In this document: in pieces, positions 30,076 through 44,121 of the stretch | How the letters are laid out: every line of letters begins with the position of its first letter | Numbering within the stretch: the first letter of the stretch is position 1 | Assembly: GCA_903924855.1 (NCBI GenBank) | Contig: CAIYCW010000107.1 | Location: forward strand, 1 to 64,000 | Origin: an uncultured Rhodospirillales bacterium | Lineage (GTDB): Bacteria > Pseudomonadota > Alphaproteobacteria > Acetobacterales > Acetobacteraceae | Length of the DNA: 64,000 nucleotides | Direction of reading: 5' to 3' | Made by a program: the position numbers and the translations under genes | Notes under the pieces: generated by a model | Database searches by the model: none | What the model was told of the DNA's origin: nothing | What the model saw: the letters and a program-made list of their open reading frames with translations, nothing else

Positions 30076-31647
30076 ATGCAGCTCACCCTTTGGACCTATG
30101 AGGGCCCGCCGCATATCGGTGCCATGCGTGTGGCCACCGCCATGGAAGGCCTGCATTACGTGCTGCATGCGCCGCAGGGCGACACCTATGCCGATCTGCT
30201 GTTCACCATGATCGAGCGGCGGCAGAAACGCCCGCCGGTGACCTACACCACGTTTCAGGCGCGCGATCTGGGGGCGGACACCGCCGATCTGTTCAAGCAG
30301 TCGGTGCGTGACGCAGCAGAGCGCTTCAAGCCGCAGGCGCTGCTGGTGGGGGCGTCCTGCACGGCGGAGCTGATCCAGGACGATCCGGGCGGGCTTGCGC
30401 GGTCGATGGGACTCGACCTGCCGGTGGTGGCGGTGGAGCTGCCGGCCTATCAGAAGAAGGAGAACTGGGGGGCGGCGGAGACGCTGTACCGCCTGGTGCG
30501 TGAGTTCGCGCGCAGGCCCGAGCATGTGCCGGCCCGCACCAGCTGCAACATTCTGGGGCCGACCGCGCTGGGTTTCCGGCACCGCGATGATCTGCGTGAG
30601 ATCACGGGCCTGCTGACCGGCATGGGGATCAGCGTCAATGTTGTGGCACCGCTTGGGGCGTCGCCGGCTGATCTGGCGCGGCTGGGCGAGGCGCATTTCA
30701 ATGTGATGCTGTATCCCGAGATCGCGGGGCCAACGGCTGCCTTTCTGGACAAGCAGCTGGGGCAGAAATCCACCCGGACGGTGCCGATCGGCATGGGTGC
30801 CACGTGTGATTTCATTGCCGAGGTGGCGGAGCTGGCCGGCATCGATGCCGGGCCGCATCTGGACAGCGCGCATGCCCATGCGCCGTGGTACGCGCGCTCG
30901 GTGGACAGCAACTACCTGACGGGCAAGCGCGTCTATATCTTCGGGGACGCGACGCATGTGATTGCGGCGGCGCGCATCGCGCAGGATGAGCTGGGCTTCA
31001 CCGTGGTGGGCATGGGCAGCTATTCGCGCGAACAGGCGCGCGATGTGCGCGAGGCGGCGAAGCGCTACGGCGTTGAGGCGCTGATCACCGATGATTACCT
31101 CGATGTCGAGGACCAGGTGGCGGCGTTGCAGCCGGAGCTGGTGCTGGGCAGCCAGATGGAGCGCCACATCGCCAAGCGGCTGGGTGTGCCGTGCGCGATG
31201 ATCTCGGCACCGATGCATGTGCAGGATTTCCCCGCCCGCTACGCCCCGCAGATGGGGTTTGAAGGGGCCAATGTGATCTTCGACAGCTGGGTCCATCCGC
31301 TGATGATGGGGCTGGAGGAGCATCTGTTGCAGATGTTCCGCGAGGACAGCGAATTCTCCGAGGCACCGTCGCATCTGGGGCATGCGGCAGCGCCGGTGCG
31401 GGCGGCTGAGCCGGTGGCGGAGCTTGTGGCGGCGCCCGAGGGTGCTGTTCTGGATGTTGCGGTTCTGGAGGCAGTCCCTGGCGGGCCGCCGGTCTGGACC
31501 GCCGAGGCGGAGAAGGAACTGGGCAAGATCCCGTTCTTTGTGCGCGGCAAGGCCCGGCGCAACACCGAGAAATACGCAAGCGAGTGCGGCATTGCCCGCA
31601 TCTCGATCGAGACGCTCTACGAGGCCAAAGCCAAGGTGGGGCGCTGA
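30076..31647 (+). CDS. bchB: Light-independent protochlorophyllide reductase subunit B
   Basis: A 523-residue partner of BchN. Asp36 (PQGDTYADL), the unusual fourth cluster ligand known from R. capsulatus, is at the same position here. Cys95 lies in GASCTAEL. Asp277 in [13 protein letters not shown] matches the proton-donating Asp near 274. The C-terminal PCP_red-type domain ends with [19 protein letters not shown]. Residues 430-470, between the domains, are Ala/Val/Pro-rich. Confidence 0.96.
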   Translation: MQLTLWTYEGPPHIGAMRVATAMEGLHYVLHAPQGDTYADLLFTMIERRQKRPPVTYTTFQARDLGADTADLFKQSVRDAAERFKPQALLVGASCTAELIQDDPGGLARSMGLDLPVVAVELPAYQKKENWGAAETLYRLVREFARRPEHVPARTSCNILGPTALGFRHRDDLREITGLLTGMGISVNVVAPLGASPADLARLGEAHFNVMLYPEIAGPTAAFLDKQLGQKSTRTVPIGMGATCDFIAEVAELAGIDAGPHLDSAHAHAPWYARSVDSNYLTGKRVYIFGDATHVIAAARIAQDELGFTVVGMGSYSREQARDVREAAKRYGVEALITDDYLDVEDQVAALQPELVLGSQMERHIAKRLGVPCAMISAPMHVQDFPARYAPQMGFEGANVIFDSWVHPLMMGLEEHLLQMFREDSEFSEAPSHLGHAAAPVRAAEPVAELVAAPEGAVLDVAVLEAVPGGPPVWTAEAEKELGKIPFFVRGKARRNTEKYASECGIARISIETLYEAKAKVGR

Positions 31648-31648
31648 G

Positions 31649-36194
<4,546 letters not shown>

Positions 36195-36195
<1 letters not shown>

Positions 36196-36908
36196 TGTCC
36201 GACATTGCGGTGAACACCAGCTACACCCGGACGCGCGGTCAGCTTGAAGAGTATTTCGACCGCACGGCGGCGTCTGCCTGGGCGAAGCTGACCTCGGATG
36301 CGCCGGTCTCCGGTGTGCGGGCGAAGGTGCGGGCGGGGCGGGATCAGACGCGGGCCAATCTGCTGTCGTATCTGCCGGATGATCTGCGCGGCAAGCGGGT
36401 GCTGGATGCCGGTTGCGGCACGGGGGCGCTTGCCATCGAGGCGGCGCGGCGTGGGGCTGAGGTGATCGCGGTTGATCTGGCGGGCTCGCTGCTGGAGCTC
36501 GCCAAGACGCGGCTGCCGTCTGATCTGGGCTCCGGCTCGGTGACGTTCCATGCCGGCGACATGCTGAGCGAGGCGCATGGGCATTTCGACCATGTGGTCG
36601 CGATGGACAGCATCATCCACTATCACGGTGCCGACATGGTGCGGGTGCTAAGCGGCTTTGCCGCGCGCACGCGGGGCTCGGTGCTGTTCACCATTCCGCC
36701 GCAGAACGCGCTGCTGTTCGTCAAGCTGGGCGTGGGGCGGCTGTTTCCGAGTGCCGATCGCAGCCCGCAGATCCGCCCGATCAGCCCCAAGGCGTTGGGC
36801 CGGTTGATCGGCCAGGAGGCAGCGCTGGGCGGGTTCCGGCTGGGCCGGACCGCGCGGGTGGACACCGGCTTCTACATCTCCCAGGCGATGGAGCTCGTGC
36901 GGCGATGA
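36195..36908 (+). CDS. bchM: Magnesium-protoporphyrin IX methyltransferase
   Basis: A 237-residue SAM-dependent O-methyltransferase acting on the C13 propionate of Mg-protoporphyrin IX. The SAM motif I is VLDAGCGTGALAIEAARRGA, and motif II VIAVDLAGSLLELAK. RAGRDQTRANLLSYLP and the C-terminal FYISQAMELV are typical of BchM. The ATG at 36195 overlaps the bchL stop. Its stop overlaps the lhaA start. Confidence 0.95.
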
Positions 36909-38398
36909 GCAATGTTGCGGTGGCCCTCAACAACCGTCTGGCCCGGCAATGGGCGAAGCTCGGCACGCGGTTTCTGCCGTTTGCCGATGTGGTGACGGAG
37001 GAGTTGCCGCTGTCGCGGCTGCTGCGGCTGTCGCTGTTCCAGGTGACGGTTGGGATGGCCGCCGTGCTGCTGATCGGCACGCTGAACCGGGTGATGATCG
37101 TGGAGCTGGGCATGAGCGCCTGGCTGGTGGCGGTGATGGTGTCGCTGCCGCTGGTGTTCGCCCCGTTGCGCACGGTGATCGGGCACAAATCCGACAATCA
37201 CCGCTCGGCTTTGGGCTGGAAGCGCGTGCCGTATCTGTGGTTCGGCACGATGGCGCAGTTTGGCGGGCTTGCGATCATGCCGTTCGCGCTGATCGTGCTG
37301 TCCGGCGACAGCACGGGGCCTGCGATTGTGGGCCAGCTTGGGGCGGGGCTTGCGTTTCTGCTGGTGGGGGCCGGGCTGCACACGGTGCAGACGGTGGGGC
37401 TGGCGCTTGCCACCGACCTTGCGCCCAAGCGCGCGCATGGCAAGGTGGTGGTGCTGATGTGCGTCATGCTGCTGCTGGGCATGGTGGTGTGTGCCGCTCT
37501 GTTCGGCCTGCTGCTGGCGCGGTTCAGTGAGGTGCGGCTGATCCAGGTGATCCAGGGCACCGCCGCGGTGACGCTGATTTTGAACACCATCGCCCTGTGG
37601 AAGCAGGAGCCGCGCGATCCGTCCCGCACCCGTGGTGGTGTGGCACGGCCGGGCTTTGCGCAGTCCTGGCAGGCCTTTGCCCAGGGCGGGCATGCGATCC
37701 GCAGGCTGGTGGTGGTGGCGCTGGGCACGGCCGCGTTCAGCATGGAGGATATTCTGCTGGAGCCGTATGGCGGGCAGATCCTGCATCTGTCGGTGGGCTC
37801 GACCACGGCGTTGACCGCGTTGCTGGCGGTGGGCGGGCTGGGCGGGCTTGCGGTTGCGGCCCTGGCCACGCGGCGCGGCTTTCATCCGTATCTGCTGGCG
37901 GCCGCGGGGTTGATGACCGGGGTTGTGGCGTTCAGCGCGGTGATCTTCGCGCAACCCTTTGCCTCCGCCACGTTGTTTGGCATCGGCACCACGCTGATCG
38001 GGCTTGGGGCCGCGCTGTTCTCGGTCGGCACGCTGATGGCCACGATGGGCCAGGCGCGGGAAGGCCAGGTTGGTCTTGCGCTCGGTGCCTGGGGGGCGGC
38101 CGAGGCGACCTCGGCCGGTCTTGCCATCGCCTGCGGCGGCATTCTGCGCGATGTGATCTCTCATTTTGCGATGTCCGGCACGTTTGGCGACGTGCTGGCC
38201 AATCCGGCCACCGGATATGCCGGCGTCTATCATCTCGAACTCGCCATGCTGTTTGCCACGCTGGTGGCACTCGGCCCGCTGGTGCAGCGGCTGCGTCCGG
38301 GCCTGGCCCCGGGCGTTGGCGCCCGAACCGGCGTGCTTGCCGCTCCGCTTTCTGCTCCCTTGACCGCCTCGCTTCCGCTCAGCCCCTCTCACTCGTGA
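36905..38398 (+). CDS. lhaA: Light-harvesting 1 / reaction centre assembly protein (PucC-family MFS)
   Basis: A 497-residue, roughly 12-helix BCD-family protein. The pattern LNRVMIVELGMSAWLVAVMVSLPLVFAPLR, HKSDNHRSALGWKRVPYLWFGT and MEDILLEPYGGQILHLSVG matches LhaA/PucC. Its place between bchM and puhA is the usual place of LhaA, which promotes LH1 assembly around the reaction centre. The last 40 residues are Pro/Ala/Ser-rich. It follows the Bch2-like paralogue pattern but is longer at the N-terminus. Confidence 0.93.
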   Translation: MSNVAVALNNRLARQWAKLGTRFLPFADVVTEELPLSRLLRLSLFQVTVGMAAVLLIGTLNRVMIVELGMSAWLVAVMVSLPLVFAPLRTVIGHKSDNHRSALGWKRVPYLWFGTMAQFGGLAIMPFALIVLSGDSTGPAIVGQLGAGLAFLLVGAGLHTVQTVGLALATDLAPKRAHGKVVVLMCVMLLLGMVVCAALFGLLLARFSEVRLIQVIQGTAAVTLILNTIALWKQEPRDPSRTRGGVARPGFAQSWQAFAQGGHAIRRLVVVALGTAAFSMEDILLEPYGGQILHLSVGSTTALTALLAVGGLGGLAVAALATRRGFHPYLLAAAGLMTGVVAFSAVIFAQPFASATLFGIGTTLIGLGAALFSVGTLMATMGQAREGQVGLALGAWGAAEATSAGLAIACGGILRDVISHFAMSGTFGDVLANPATGYAGVYHLELAMLFATLVALGPLVQRLRPGLAPGVGARTGVLAAPLSAPLTASLPLSPSHS

Positions 38399-38407
38399 GG
38401 TCGTGAC

Positions 38408-39196
38408 ATGCAAAACGCTTCTTCTTATTTCGATGTCGCCCAGATGACGCTGTATCTGTTCTGGATCTTCTTTGCCGGCCTGATCATCCATATCCGCCGC
38501 GAGGATCATCGCGAGGGCTTCCCGCTGGTCTCCGACCTGCCCGGGCGGGTGCCGCTGGAGGAGACCGGCATGCTGGTGCCGAAGGCGAAGGTCTTCAGCC
38601 TCAATGACGGCACGACGGTGCTGGCGCCGCGTCTTGAGGCGCCGGAGGCCGAGCCGAAGGCGGCGCCTTCGGCCAGCTTCCCGGGTGCGCCGCTGGAGCC
38701 CACCGGTGATCCGATGATCGATGGCGTGGGGCCTGCCTCCTATGCGATGCGCCGTGAGATCGCCGATGTGATGTGGGAGACCGGTGCGCCGCGCATCGTG
38801 CCGACCCGGGTCGATCCGAGCTTTCAGGTGGCGGCCGAGGATCCTGATCCGGTTGGCATGGATGTGCTGGGCTGTGACGGCGAGGTGGCCGGCAAGGTGG
38901 TCGATTGCTGGATGGACCGCTCCGAGACGGTGCTGCGCTTCGTCGAGGTGGCGGTGGCGTCCAATGGCCGCCATGTGCTGCTGCCGGCCACGATGATGGT
39001 GATCTCGACCAGCGACAGGCGGGGCGTGAAGCTGCGCCAGATCAAGGTGCGCTCGATCACGGCGGCGCAGTTTGCCAACGTACCGGGCCTGGCCAATCCG
39101 GATCAGATCACCCGCCGCGAGGAGGACCGGATCTACGGCTACTTCGCCGGCGGCACGCTGTATGCCACACCTGACCGCACGGAGCCGTTGCTGTGA
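38408..39196 (+). CDS. puhA: Photosynthetic reaction centre H subunit
   Basis: A 262-residue protein with one N-terminal membrane helix (QMTLYLFWIFFAGLIIHIRREDHREGFPL) and a cytoplasmic PRC-barrel domain. The GVGPASYAMR segment, FVEVAVASNGRHVLLPATM and YGYFAGGTLYATPDRTEPLL are typical H-subunit signatures. It caps the L/M core and guides proton transfer to QB. The L and M genes (puf) are not in the window. The stop overlaps the puhB GTG. Confidence 0.97.
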   Translation: MQNASSYFDVAQMTLYLFWIFFAGLIIHIRREDHREGFPLVSDLPGRVPLEETGMLVPKAKVFSLNDGTTVLAPRLEAPEAEPKAAPSASFPGAPLEPTGDPMIDGVGPASYAMRREIADVMWETGAPRIVPTRVDPSFQVAAEDPDPVGMDVLGCDGEVAGKVVDCWMDRSETVLRFVEVAVASNGRHVLLPATMMVISTSDRRGVKLRQIKVRSITAAQFANVPGLANPDQITRREEDRIYGYFAGGTLYATPDRTEPLL

Positions 39197-39915
39197 CGCA
39201 CGCCGATCAGAAGCATTACGACGCGGATGAGCCGGTGCGTGGGCTGCCGGCGCGTCTGCCGAAAGGGGAGGGCCTGTTGTGGCAGGGCTCGCCGCGCTGG
39301 TTCGACCTGGCACGGCGCTGCTTTCACCTGCAGGGCATTGCGATCTACTTCGCGGTGATGCTGAGCTGGAACGTGGTCTCGGCGCTGTATGACGGCCAGA
39401 CTGCGCTGGATGTGGCGCGCTCGCTTGTGGTGTTTGCCGGCGTGTCGGCGTTCGTGATGGTGGTGGTGGCGGTGCTGTCCTGGGCGATCGCCAGGACGAC
39501 GGTCTACAGCATCACGACCCGGCGTGTGGTGATCCGCGCGGGTGTGGCGATGCCGAAGACGGTGAATCTGCCGTTTGCAAGGCTGGATCGGGCGGATGTG
39601 AAGCTGACCGCCTCGGGCGCTGGCGACATCGTGCTGACGCCGCTGCCGGAGGACCGCATCGCCTATCTGGTGCTGTGGCCGCATCTGAAGGCGTTCCAGC
39701 TCAGCCATGTGCGGCCGATGCTGCGCTCCATCCCGGACGCGGCTGGGGTGGCGCAGATACTGGGCACGGCGATGGAAGCCGAGCTGGCCCGGCTTGATGT
39801 GGCGCTGACCACAGGCCCGGCCTTGATTGATCCCGCTCAGCCGATCGGGTCCAACAATCCACCGCGTTCGCCCGTCCGTCCGGCCCGTGCCGGCCAGGCG
39901 CCAGCGGCTGCATGA
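39193..39915 (+). CDS. puhB: Photosynthetic complex assembly protein PuhB
   Basis: A 240-residue membrane protein with a PH-like YdbT-type domain. Motifs are LPKGEGLLWQGSPRWFDLARRCFHL, two central hydrophobic helices, TTVYSITTRRVVIRAGVAMPKTVNLPFARLD and LWPHLKAFQLSHVRPMLRSIPD. PuhB dimers help reaction-centre assembly in Rhodobacter. It starts with GTG in a GTGA overlap with puhA. An ATGA at its end could begin puhC, but a better puhC start lies 30 nt later. Confidence 0.93.
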   Translation: MTHADQKHYDADEPVRGLPARLPKGEGLLWQGSPRWFDLARRCFHLQGIAIYFAVMLSWNVVSALYDGQTALDVARSLVVFAGVSAFVMVVVAVLSWAIARTTVYSITTRRVVIRAGVAMPKTVNLPFARLDRADVKLTASGAGDIVLTPLPEDRIAYLVLWPHLKAFQLSHVRPMLRSIPDAAGVAQILGTAMEAELARLDVALTTGPALIDPAQPIGSNNPPRSPVRPARAGQAPAAA

Positions 39916-39941
39916 CATCAACCGTTCATGGAGGGGAGTCC

Positions 39942-40373
39942 ATGTGCATGACGAAAAGATACGCTTTAGCACCACCCATACTTGCCGCCCTGCTGTTGCT
40001 GGGCGGACAGGCTCTGGCTGCCACCACGGATCGGGGCAGTGTGATCGCCAGCCGGGATCTGCGGTTTGCCGATCGGCCGGATGGCGGGGTGGAGGTGACC
40101 AATGCCGCCACCGGCGAGGTGGTCCGCGAGCTTGATCGCGGTTCGCACAATTTTGTCCGCGCGCTGATGCGCGGCCTGGTGCAGGCGCGGCTGCATGAAA
40201 GCATCGGTCCTGAGATTCCGTTTCGCCTGACGGCGTTCTCGGATGGTCAGCTGGTGCTGGATGATCCGGCGACCCATCGCAGCATCGAGTTGGAGGCGTT
40301 TGGCCCCACCAATGCCGGTGATTTTGTCGAAATGCTGCCGCTCAAGCGCGTGGCCACGGGAGAGACCCCATGA
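39942..40373 (+). CDS. puhC: Photosynthetic complex assembly protein PuhC
   Basis: A 143-residue protein with an N-terminal hydrophobic helix or signal (LAPPILAALLLLGGQALA) and a periplasmic domain containing RFADRPDGGVEV and GFVRALMR-like HNFVRALMRGLVQAR. PuhC supports reorganisation of the reaction centre/LH1 core. I start at 39942 because GGAGGGGAG lies just upstream. An ATG at 39912 overlapping the puhB stop would add 10 residues. Confidence 0.88.
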   Translation: MCMTKRYALAPPILAALLLLGGQALAATTDRGSVIASRDLRFADRPDGGVEVTNAATGEVVRELDRGSHNFVRALMRGLVQARLHESIGPEIPFRLTAFSDGQLVLDDPATHRSIELEAFGPTNAGDFVEMLPLKRVATGETP

Positions 40374-40702
40374 ATCTGAATGTTCTGCTGGGCCGCGAGA
40401 CGGTTCAGGCGATGGTCGATATCGAGATCGAGAAGACCCAGGAAAGCTTTCACGCCTATGCGGTGCCGGCGAATTTCGTGGCGCATGAGGGCGATGAGGT
40501 GTGGCTGCACGGCGTTCCCACCGACATCGCGTTCGGCACCCAGATGGTGATGCAGTGCCGCGCCACCGTGCACCGGGCCAATGCGCTGGGCCGGGCCTGG
40601 ACGCGCTTCACCAGCCTGTTCGAGCTGACCGAGCTGTATGAGGTGGGGTTTCAGCCCAAGGATGCGATCGACAACGGGTTTGTGACGAGGAGCGCAGCAT
40701 GA
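40370..40702 (+). CDS. Conserved photosynthesis-cluster protein of unknown function (puhC-acsF interval)
   Basis: A 110-residue soluble protein with no signal or helix. It contains [21 protein letters not shown] and [20 protein letters not shown], and looks beta-rich. Both ends overlap neighbours (ATGA with puhC and with acsF), so it is clearly part of the operon. Small unassigned genes at this place occur in several purple-bacterial clusters, as I recall. No function is proposed beyond a possible role with AcsF or complex assembly. Confidence 0.85.
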   Translation: MNLNVLLGRETVQAMVDIEIEKTQESFHAYAVPANFVAHEGDEVWLHGVPTDIAFGTQMVMQCRATVHRANALGRAWTRFTSLFELTELYEVGFQPKDAIDNGFVTRSAA

Positions 40703-41793
40703 GCGCCAGTGTTGCCGCCGGCGCTGCCGGCATGGATCTGAGCAATCGCCGGGTGAACGAGGCGACCCGCATGGCGCAGCGCGACACGCTGCTGACGCCG
40801 CGCTTCTACACCACCGATTTCGCAGCGATGGACACGCTGGATGTGGAGAGCGTGCGCGCCGATTGGGACGAGCTGCTGGCGGAGATGCGCGCTGACCCGA
40901 ACCGGCGGCATTTCATCCGCGATGAGCGCTTCGATGCGGTGGATGTGGATGGCATGCCCGCCAAGCTGCGGCAGGATTTCATCGATTTCCTGGTGAGCTC
41001 GGTGACCGCCGAGTTCTCCGGCTGTGTGCTGTATGCCGAGATCAAGAAGCGCATCACCAACGAGGATGTGCGCGAGCTGTTCGCCTTCATGACGCGGGAC
41101 GAGGCGCGCCATGCCGGCTTCATCAACGACACGCTAAAGGATTTCGGCGTGGGGGTGGATCTGGGTTTTCTGACCAAGGCGAAGAAATACACGTTCTTCC
41201 AGCCGAAATTCATCTTCTATGCGACGTATCTGTCCGAGAAGATCGGCTATGCGCGTTACATCACGATTTTCCGGCATCTGCAGAAGAGCCCGGAATTCAT
41301 GATCCATCCGATCTTTGGCTGGTTTCAGGAGTGGTGCAACGACGAGTTCCGCCATGGCGAGGCGTTTGCCCTGCTGATGCGGGCCAACCCGAAATACCAC
41401 ACGGGGCTGAACGTGCTGTGGATCCGCTTCTTCGTGCTGGCGGTGTTTGCCACCATGTATGTGCGCGACCATGCCCGCCACGAGTTCCACACAGCGCTTG
41501 GCATCGACCCGGATGACTATGATTTCAAGGTGTTCCGCCTGACATCGGAGATCAGCAAGCAGTGTTTCCCGATCACGCTCGATCTGGAGCATCCCGCGTT
41601 CCGCCGTGGGTTGCAGCGCCTGCTGCGGGCATCCGTTGGGATTTCGGCGGCCAAGCAGCAGGGCGGTGTGGTGGGGTTTGCCAAGCGGGTTGGCTATTCG
41701 GCGATGGCGGCTGTGAGTTTCGCCAGGCTTTATCTGCGCCCGGTGCATCGGCACACCCTGCCCGCGCGTATCCGTTTGGCTCCGGTCTGGTAG
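40699..41793 (+). CDS. acsF: Aerobic magnesium-protoporphyrin IX monomethyl ester oxidative cyclase
   Basis: A 364-residue diiron enzyme forming ring E with O2. The ligand set is visible: E105 (AEFSG), E135-x2-H138 (RDEARHAGF) and E216-x2-H219 ([10 protein letters not shown]). Length and the [27 protein letters not shown] core are standard. No bchE, the anaerobic radical-SAM cyclase, is seen in the window, which suits an aerobic or microaerobic lifestyle. It overlaps the preceding small gene (ATGA). Confidence 0.97.
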   Translation: MSASVAAGAAGMDLSNRRVNEATRMAQRDTLLTPRFYTTDFAAMDTLDVESVRADWDELLAEMRADPNRRHFIRDERFDAVDVDGMPAKLRQDFIDFLVSSVTAEFSGCVLYAEIKKRITNEDVRELFAFMTRDEARHAGFINDTLKDFGVGVDLGFLTKAKKYTFFQPKFIFYATYLSEKIGYARYITIFRHLQKSPEFMIHPIFGWFQEWCNDEFRHGEAFALLMRANPKYHTGLNVLWIRFFVLAVFATMYVRDHARHEFHTALGIDPDDYDFKVFRLTSEISKQCFPITLDLEHPAFRRGLQRLLRASVGISAAKQQGGVVGFAKRVGYSAMAAVSFARLYLRPVHRHTLPARIRLAPVW

Positions 41794-41801
41794 AGGCAAG
41801 C

Positions 41802-42638
41802 ATGTCGATGGTTCTGTGGCCTGTGGCGAGTGCGTTGTTTGTCTGGTGGTTTGCCACCGGGCTGATCGTGGTGCTCGACCATCTGCCACAGGCCAGCTTC
41901 CGCTGGAGCATGCTCGGCGCCACGCTGCTGGCCGGGTATGGGTTTCATGTGCTGGCCTCGGTGGGCGCTGACACCACGGTGCATGGCGCCTATGTCGGGT
42001 TCCTGTGTGCGATCGCGATCTGGGCGTGGCAGGAGATGAGCTTCCTGATGGGGTTCATCACCGGGCCGAGCCGCAGCCCGTGCCCGCTTGGGGTGCGCGG
42101 TTTTGCGCGCTTCATGCACGGCGTGTCCGTGGTGATCTACCATGAGGCGGCGATCGTGGCCGGCGGTGTGGCGATCTGGGCGATCAGCCTGGGGGATGCC
42201 AACCGGACGGCGCTTTGGACCTATCTGATCCTGTGGGGGATGCGGGTTTCGGCGAAGCTCAACCTGTTTGCAGGTGTTCGCAATGTCAGCGAAAGGTTTC
42301 TGCCGCCACATCTGGCCTATCTGGGTGGCTTTTTTCATCAGCGCCCGATGAACGCGCTGATGCCGATCTCGATCAGCCTGGGCAGTGTTCTGGGCGTGAT
42401 CCTGGTGCAGCGTGCCGGCAGCCCCGATGCCGGTGCGTATCTGACCACGCAGTACGTGCTGCTGGCCACGATGGTGATACTTGGGGTGATCGAGCACTGG
42501 TTCCTGGTGGTGCCGGTGCCGTTCGAGGAGTTGTGGAGTTGGTATCTGCGCGCCCGCAGCAAGGCGCCGCCGTTGCCGATGATTGCCGCGTCCGACCCGG
42601 TTTCGGCCGGACCGTCGCCCCAATTGAACGCGTCCTGA
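41802..42638 (+). CDS. puhE: Putative photosynthetic complex assembly protein PuhE
   Basis: A 278-residue membrane protein with about seven hydrophobic helices, of the PuhE/DUF3623 family. Motifs are [55 protein letters not shown] and the [25 protein letters not shown] loop. GAGG precedes the ATG at 41802; a second ATG lies 6 nt downstream. It is positioned between acsF and hemA, as in other aerobic phototroph clusters. Confidence 0.9.
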   Translation: MSMVLWPVASALFVWWFATGLIVVLDHLPQASFRWSMLGATLLAGYGFHVLASVGADTTVHGAYVGFLCAIAIWAWQEMSFLMGFITGPSRSPCPLGVRGFARFMHGVSVVIYHEAAIVAGGVAIWAISLGDANRTALWTYLILWGMRVSAKLNLFAGVRNVSERFLPPHLAYLGGFFHQRPMNALMPISISLGSVLGVILVQRAGSPDAGAYLTTQYVLLATMVILGVIEHWFLVVPVPFEELWSWYLRARSKAPPLPMIAASDPVSAGPSPQLNAS

Positions 42639-42648
42639 GGAGCAAGTC

Positions 42649-43860
42649 ATGGACTACGAGAATTTCTTCGCCAAGCAGCTGGACGGGCTTCGCCGGGAAG
42701 GCAATTACCGGGTGTTTGCCAATCTGGAGCGCAAGGCCGGACAGTTCCCGCGCGCGCATCGCCACACGGCCTCGGGTGGGCATGAGGTCGCGGTTTGGTG
42801 CTCGAACGACTATCTGGGCATGGGCCAGCATCCGGCGGTGATCGCCGCCATGCACCAGGCGCTGGATGCCTGCGGGGCCGGGGCTGGGGGCACGCGCAAC
42901 ATCGCGGGGACCAACCGCCATCATGTGGAGCTGGAGGCCGAGCTTGCCGATCTGCATGGCAAGGAGCAGGCGCTGCTGTTCACCTCGGGCTATGTGTCCA
43001 ACTGGGCTGCGATCTCCACGCTGGCCTCGCGGCTGCCCAACTGTGTTATTCTGTCGGATGCGCTGAACCATGCCTCGATGATCGAGGGGATGCGGCACAG
43101 CCGGGCGCAGATCGTGGTGTGGAAGCACAACGACATGGCGGATCTGGAGGCCAAGCTGGCCGCGGTGGAGCCGGGGCGGGCCAAGCTGATCGCCTTTGAG
43201 AGCGTGTATTCGATGGATGGCGACATCGCCCCGATCGGCGAGATCTGTGATCTGGCCGACAAGTATCAGGCGATGACCTATCTGGACGAGGTGCATGCGG
43301 TGGGCATGTATGGGCCGCGCGGGGGCGGTGTGTCCGAGCGTGACGGGGTGGCGCATCGTGTGGATGTGATCGAGGGCACGCTGGGCAAGGCGTTCGGCGT
43401 GGTGGGCGGCTATATCGCGGCGTCGGCTGCGCTGTGCGACTTCGTGCGCAGCTTTGCCTCCGGCTTCATCTTCACCACGGCGTTGCCGCCGCTGGTGGCG
43501 GCGGGAGCGGTGGCGTCGATCCGGCATCTGAAGACGAGCAGCGTGGAGCGGGAGCTGCAGCAGACGCGCGCGGCCCAGCTGCGCCGCATGCTGGATGCGG
43601 CGGGCGTGCCGCATCTGGACAATCCGAGCCATATCGTGCCGGTGATCGTGGGCGATCCGGTGCAGTGCAAGCAGCTGAGCGACACGCTGCTGGACGAGTA
43701 TGGGGTGTATGTGCAGCCGATCAACTATCCGACGGTGCCGCGCGGCACCGAGCGGCTGCGCCTGACGCCGGGGCCGATGCATTCGGAGGCCGATATGGCG
43801 TATCTGGTGCAGGCCTTGTCGTCGATCTGGGCGGCGCTGCACCTCAAGCGTGCGGCCTGA
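42649..43860 (+). CDS. hemA: 5-aminolevulinate synthase
   Basis: A 403-residue PLP enzyme condensing glycine with succinyl-CoA (Shemin pathway), the entry step to all tetrapyrroles in alphaproteobacteria. The Schiff-base Lys247 lies in EGTLGKAFG, the pyridine-N Asp213 in [26 protein letters not shown] and [15 protein letters not shown] are typical. GAGGAG lies 7 nt before the ATG. Whether a second ALA synthase exists elsewhere cannot be seen here. It is the last gene of the bchF-hemA run; 261 nt of spacer follow. Confidence 0.97.
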   Translation: MDYENFFAKQLDGLRREGNYRVFANLERKAGQFPRAHRHTASGGHEVAVWCSNDYLGMGQHPAVIAAMHQALDACGAGAGGTRNIAGTNRHHVELEAELADLHGKEQALLFTSGYVSNWAAISTLASRLPNCVILSDALNHASMIEGMRHSRAQIVVWKHNDMADLEAKLAAVEPGRAKLIAFESVYSMDGDIAPIGEICDLADKYQAMTYLDEVHAVGMYGPRGGGVSERDGVAHRVDVIEGTLGKAFGVVGGYIAASAALCDFVRSFASGFIFTTALPPLVAAGAVASIRHLKTSSVERELQQTRAAQLRRMLDAAGVPHLDNPSHIVPVIVGDPVQCKQLSDTLLDEYGVYVQPINYPTVPRGTERLRLTPGPMHSEADMAYLVQALSSIWAALHLKRAA

Positions 43861-43887
43861 GTCTGGTCCGGCGCGAGACACGGGCTG

Positions 43888-43911
43888 GTGTCATGACCGC
43901 GTGATTGACAC
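43888..43911. promoter_or_regulatory. Inverted repeat downstream of hemA
   Basis: GTGTCA-N12-TGACAC is a perfect 6-bp dyad 27 nt after the hemA stop. Its outer spacing (TGT-N16-ACA) is too wide for a standard PpsR operator. It may bind another dimeric regulator or be incidental. Confidence 0.25.
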
Positions 43912-44050
43912 AAGGTCCGTGCCGCGCGCGGATTGGTTGTGGCGGCCGCTTGTTTCGGCTCGGCTGACATCGTTAGATGGGGTTCATGTGGATTGGCTGG
44001 GCTGCAATGCCCGGTAAACTGCGCTGGCATGAGAGTTGCGGTATCTTTTG

Positions 44051-44068
44051 TGTCAAAACAGGTTTACA
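44051..44068. promoter_or_regulatory. PpsR-type operator upstream of ppsR2
   Basis: TGTCAAAACAGGTTTACA matches the TGT-N12-ACA palindrome exactly. It lies 53 nt before the ppsR2 ATG, a position suited to autoregulation or control by PpsR1. Confidence 0.65.
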
Positions 44069-44075
44069 GTCTGGC

Positions 44076-44093
44076 TGTCAGGTCTGCCACACG
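44076..44093. promoter_or_regulatory. Near-consensus second PpsR operator upstream of ppsR2
   Basis: TGTCAGGTCTGCCACACG differs from TGT-N12-ACA at the last base only. It lies 7 nt after the perfect site, close to the 8-nt spacing of paired CrtJ sites in Rhodobacter, so cooperative binding is plausible. Confidence 0.45.
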
Positions 44094-44121
44094 TCCTGAA
44101 TTTTGTGATTGGTCATAAGCG

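Noticed and set aside
39912..39941. ATG overlapping the puhB stop as the puhC start
   Set aside because: A strong GGAGGGGAG site lies just before a later in-frame ATG (39942), and the added ten residues are not family-like.
43888..43911. GTGTCA-N12-TGACAC considered as a PpsR operator
   Set aside because: The TGT to ACA spacing is 16, not 12. It is kept only as a low-confidence dyad.
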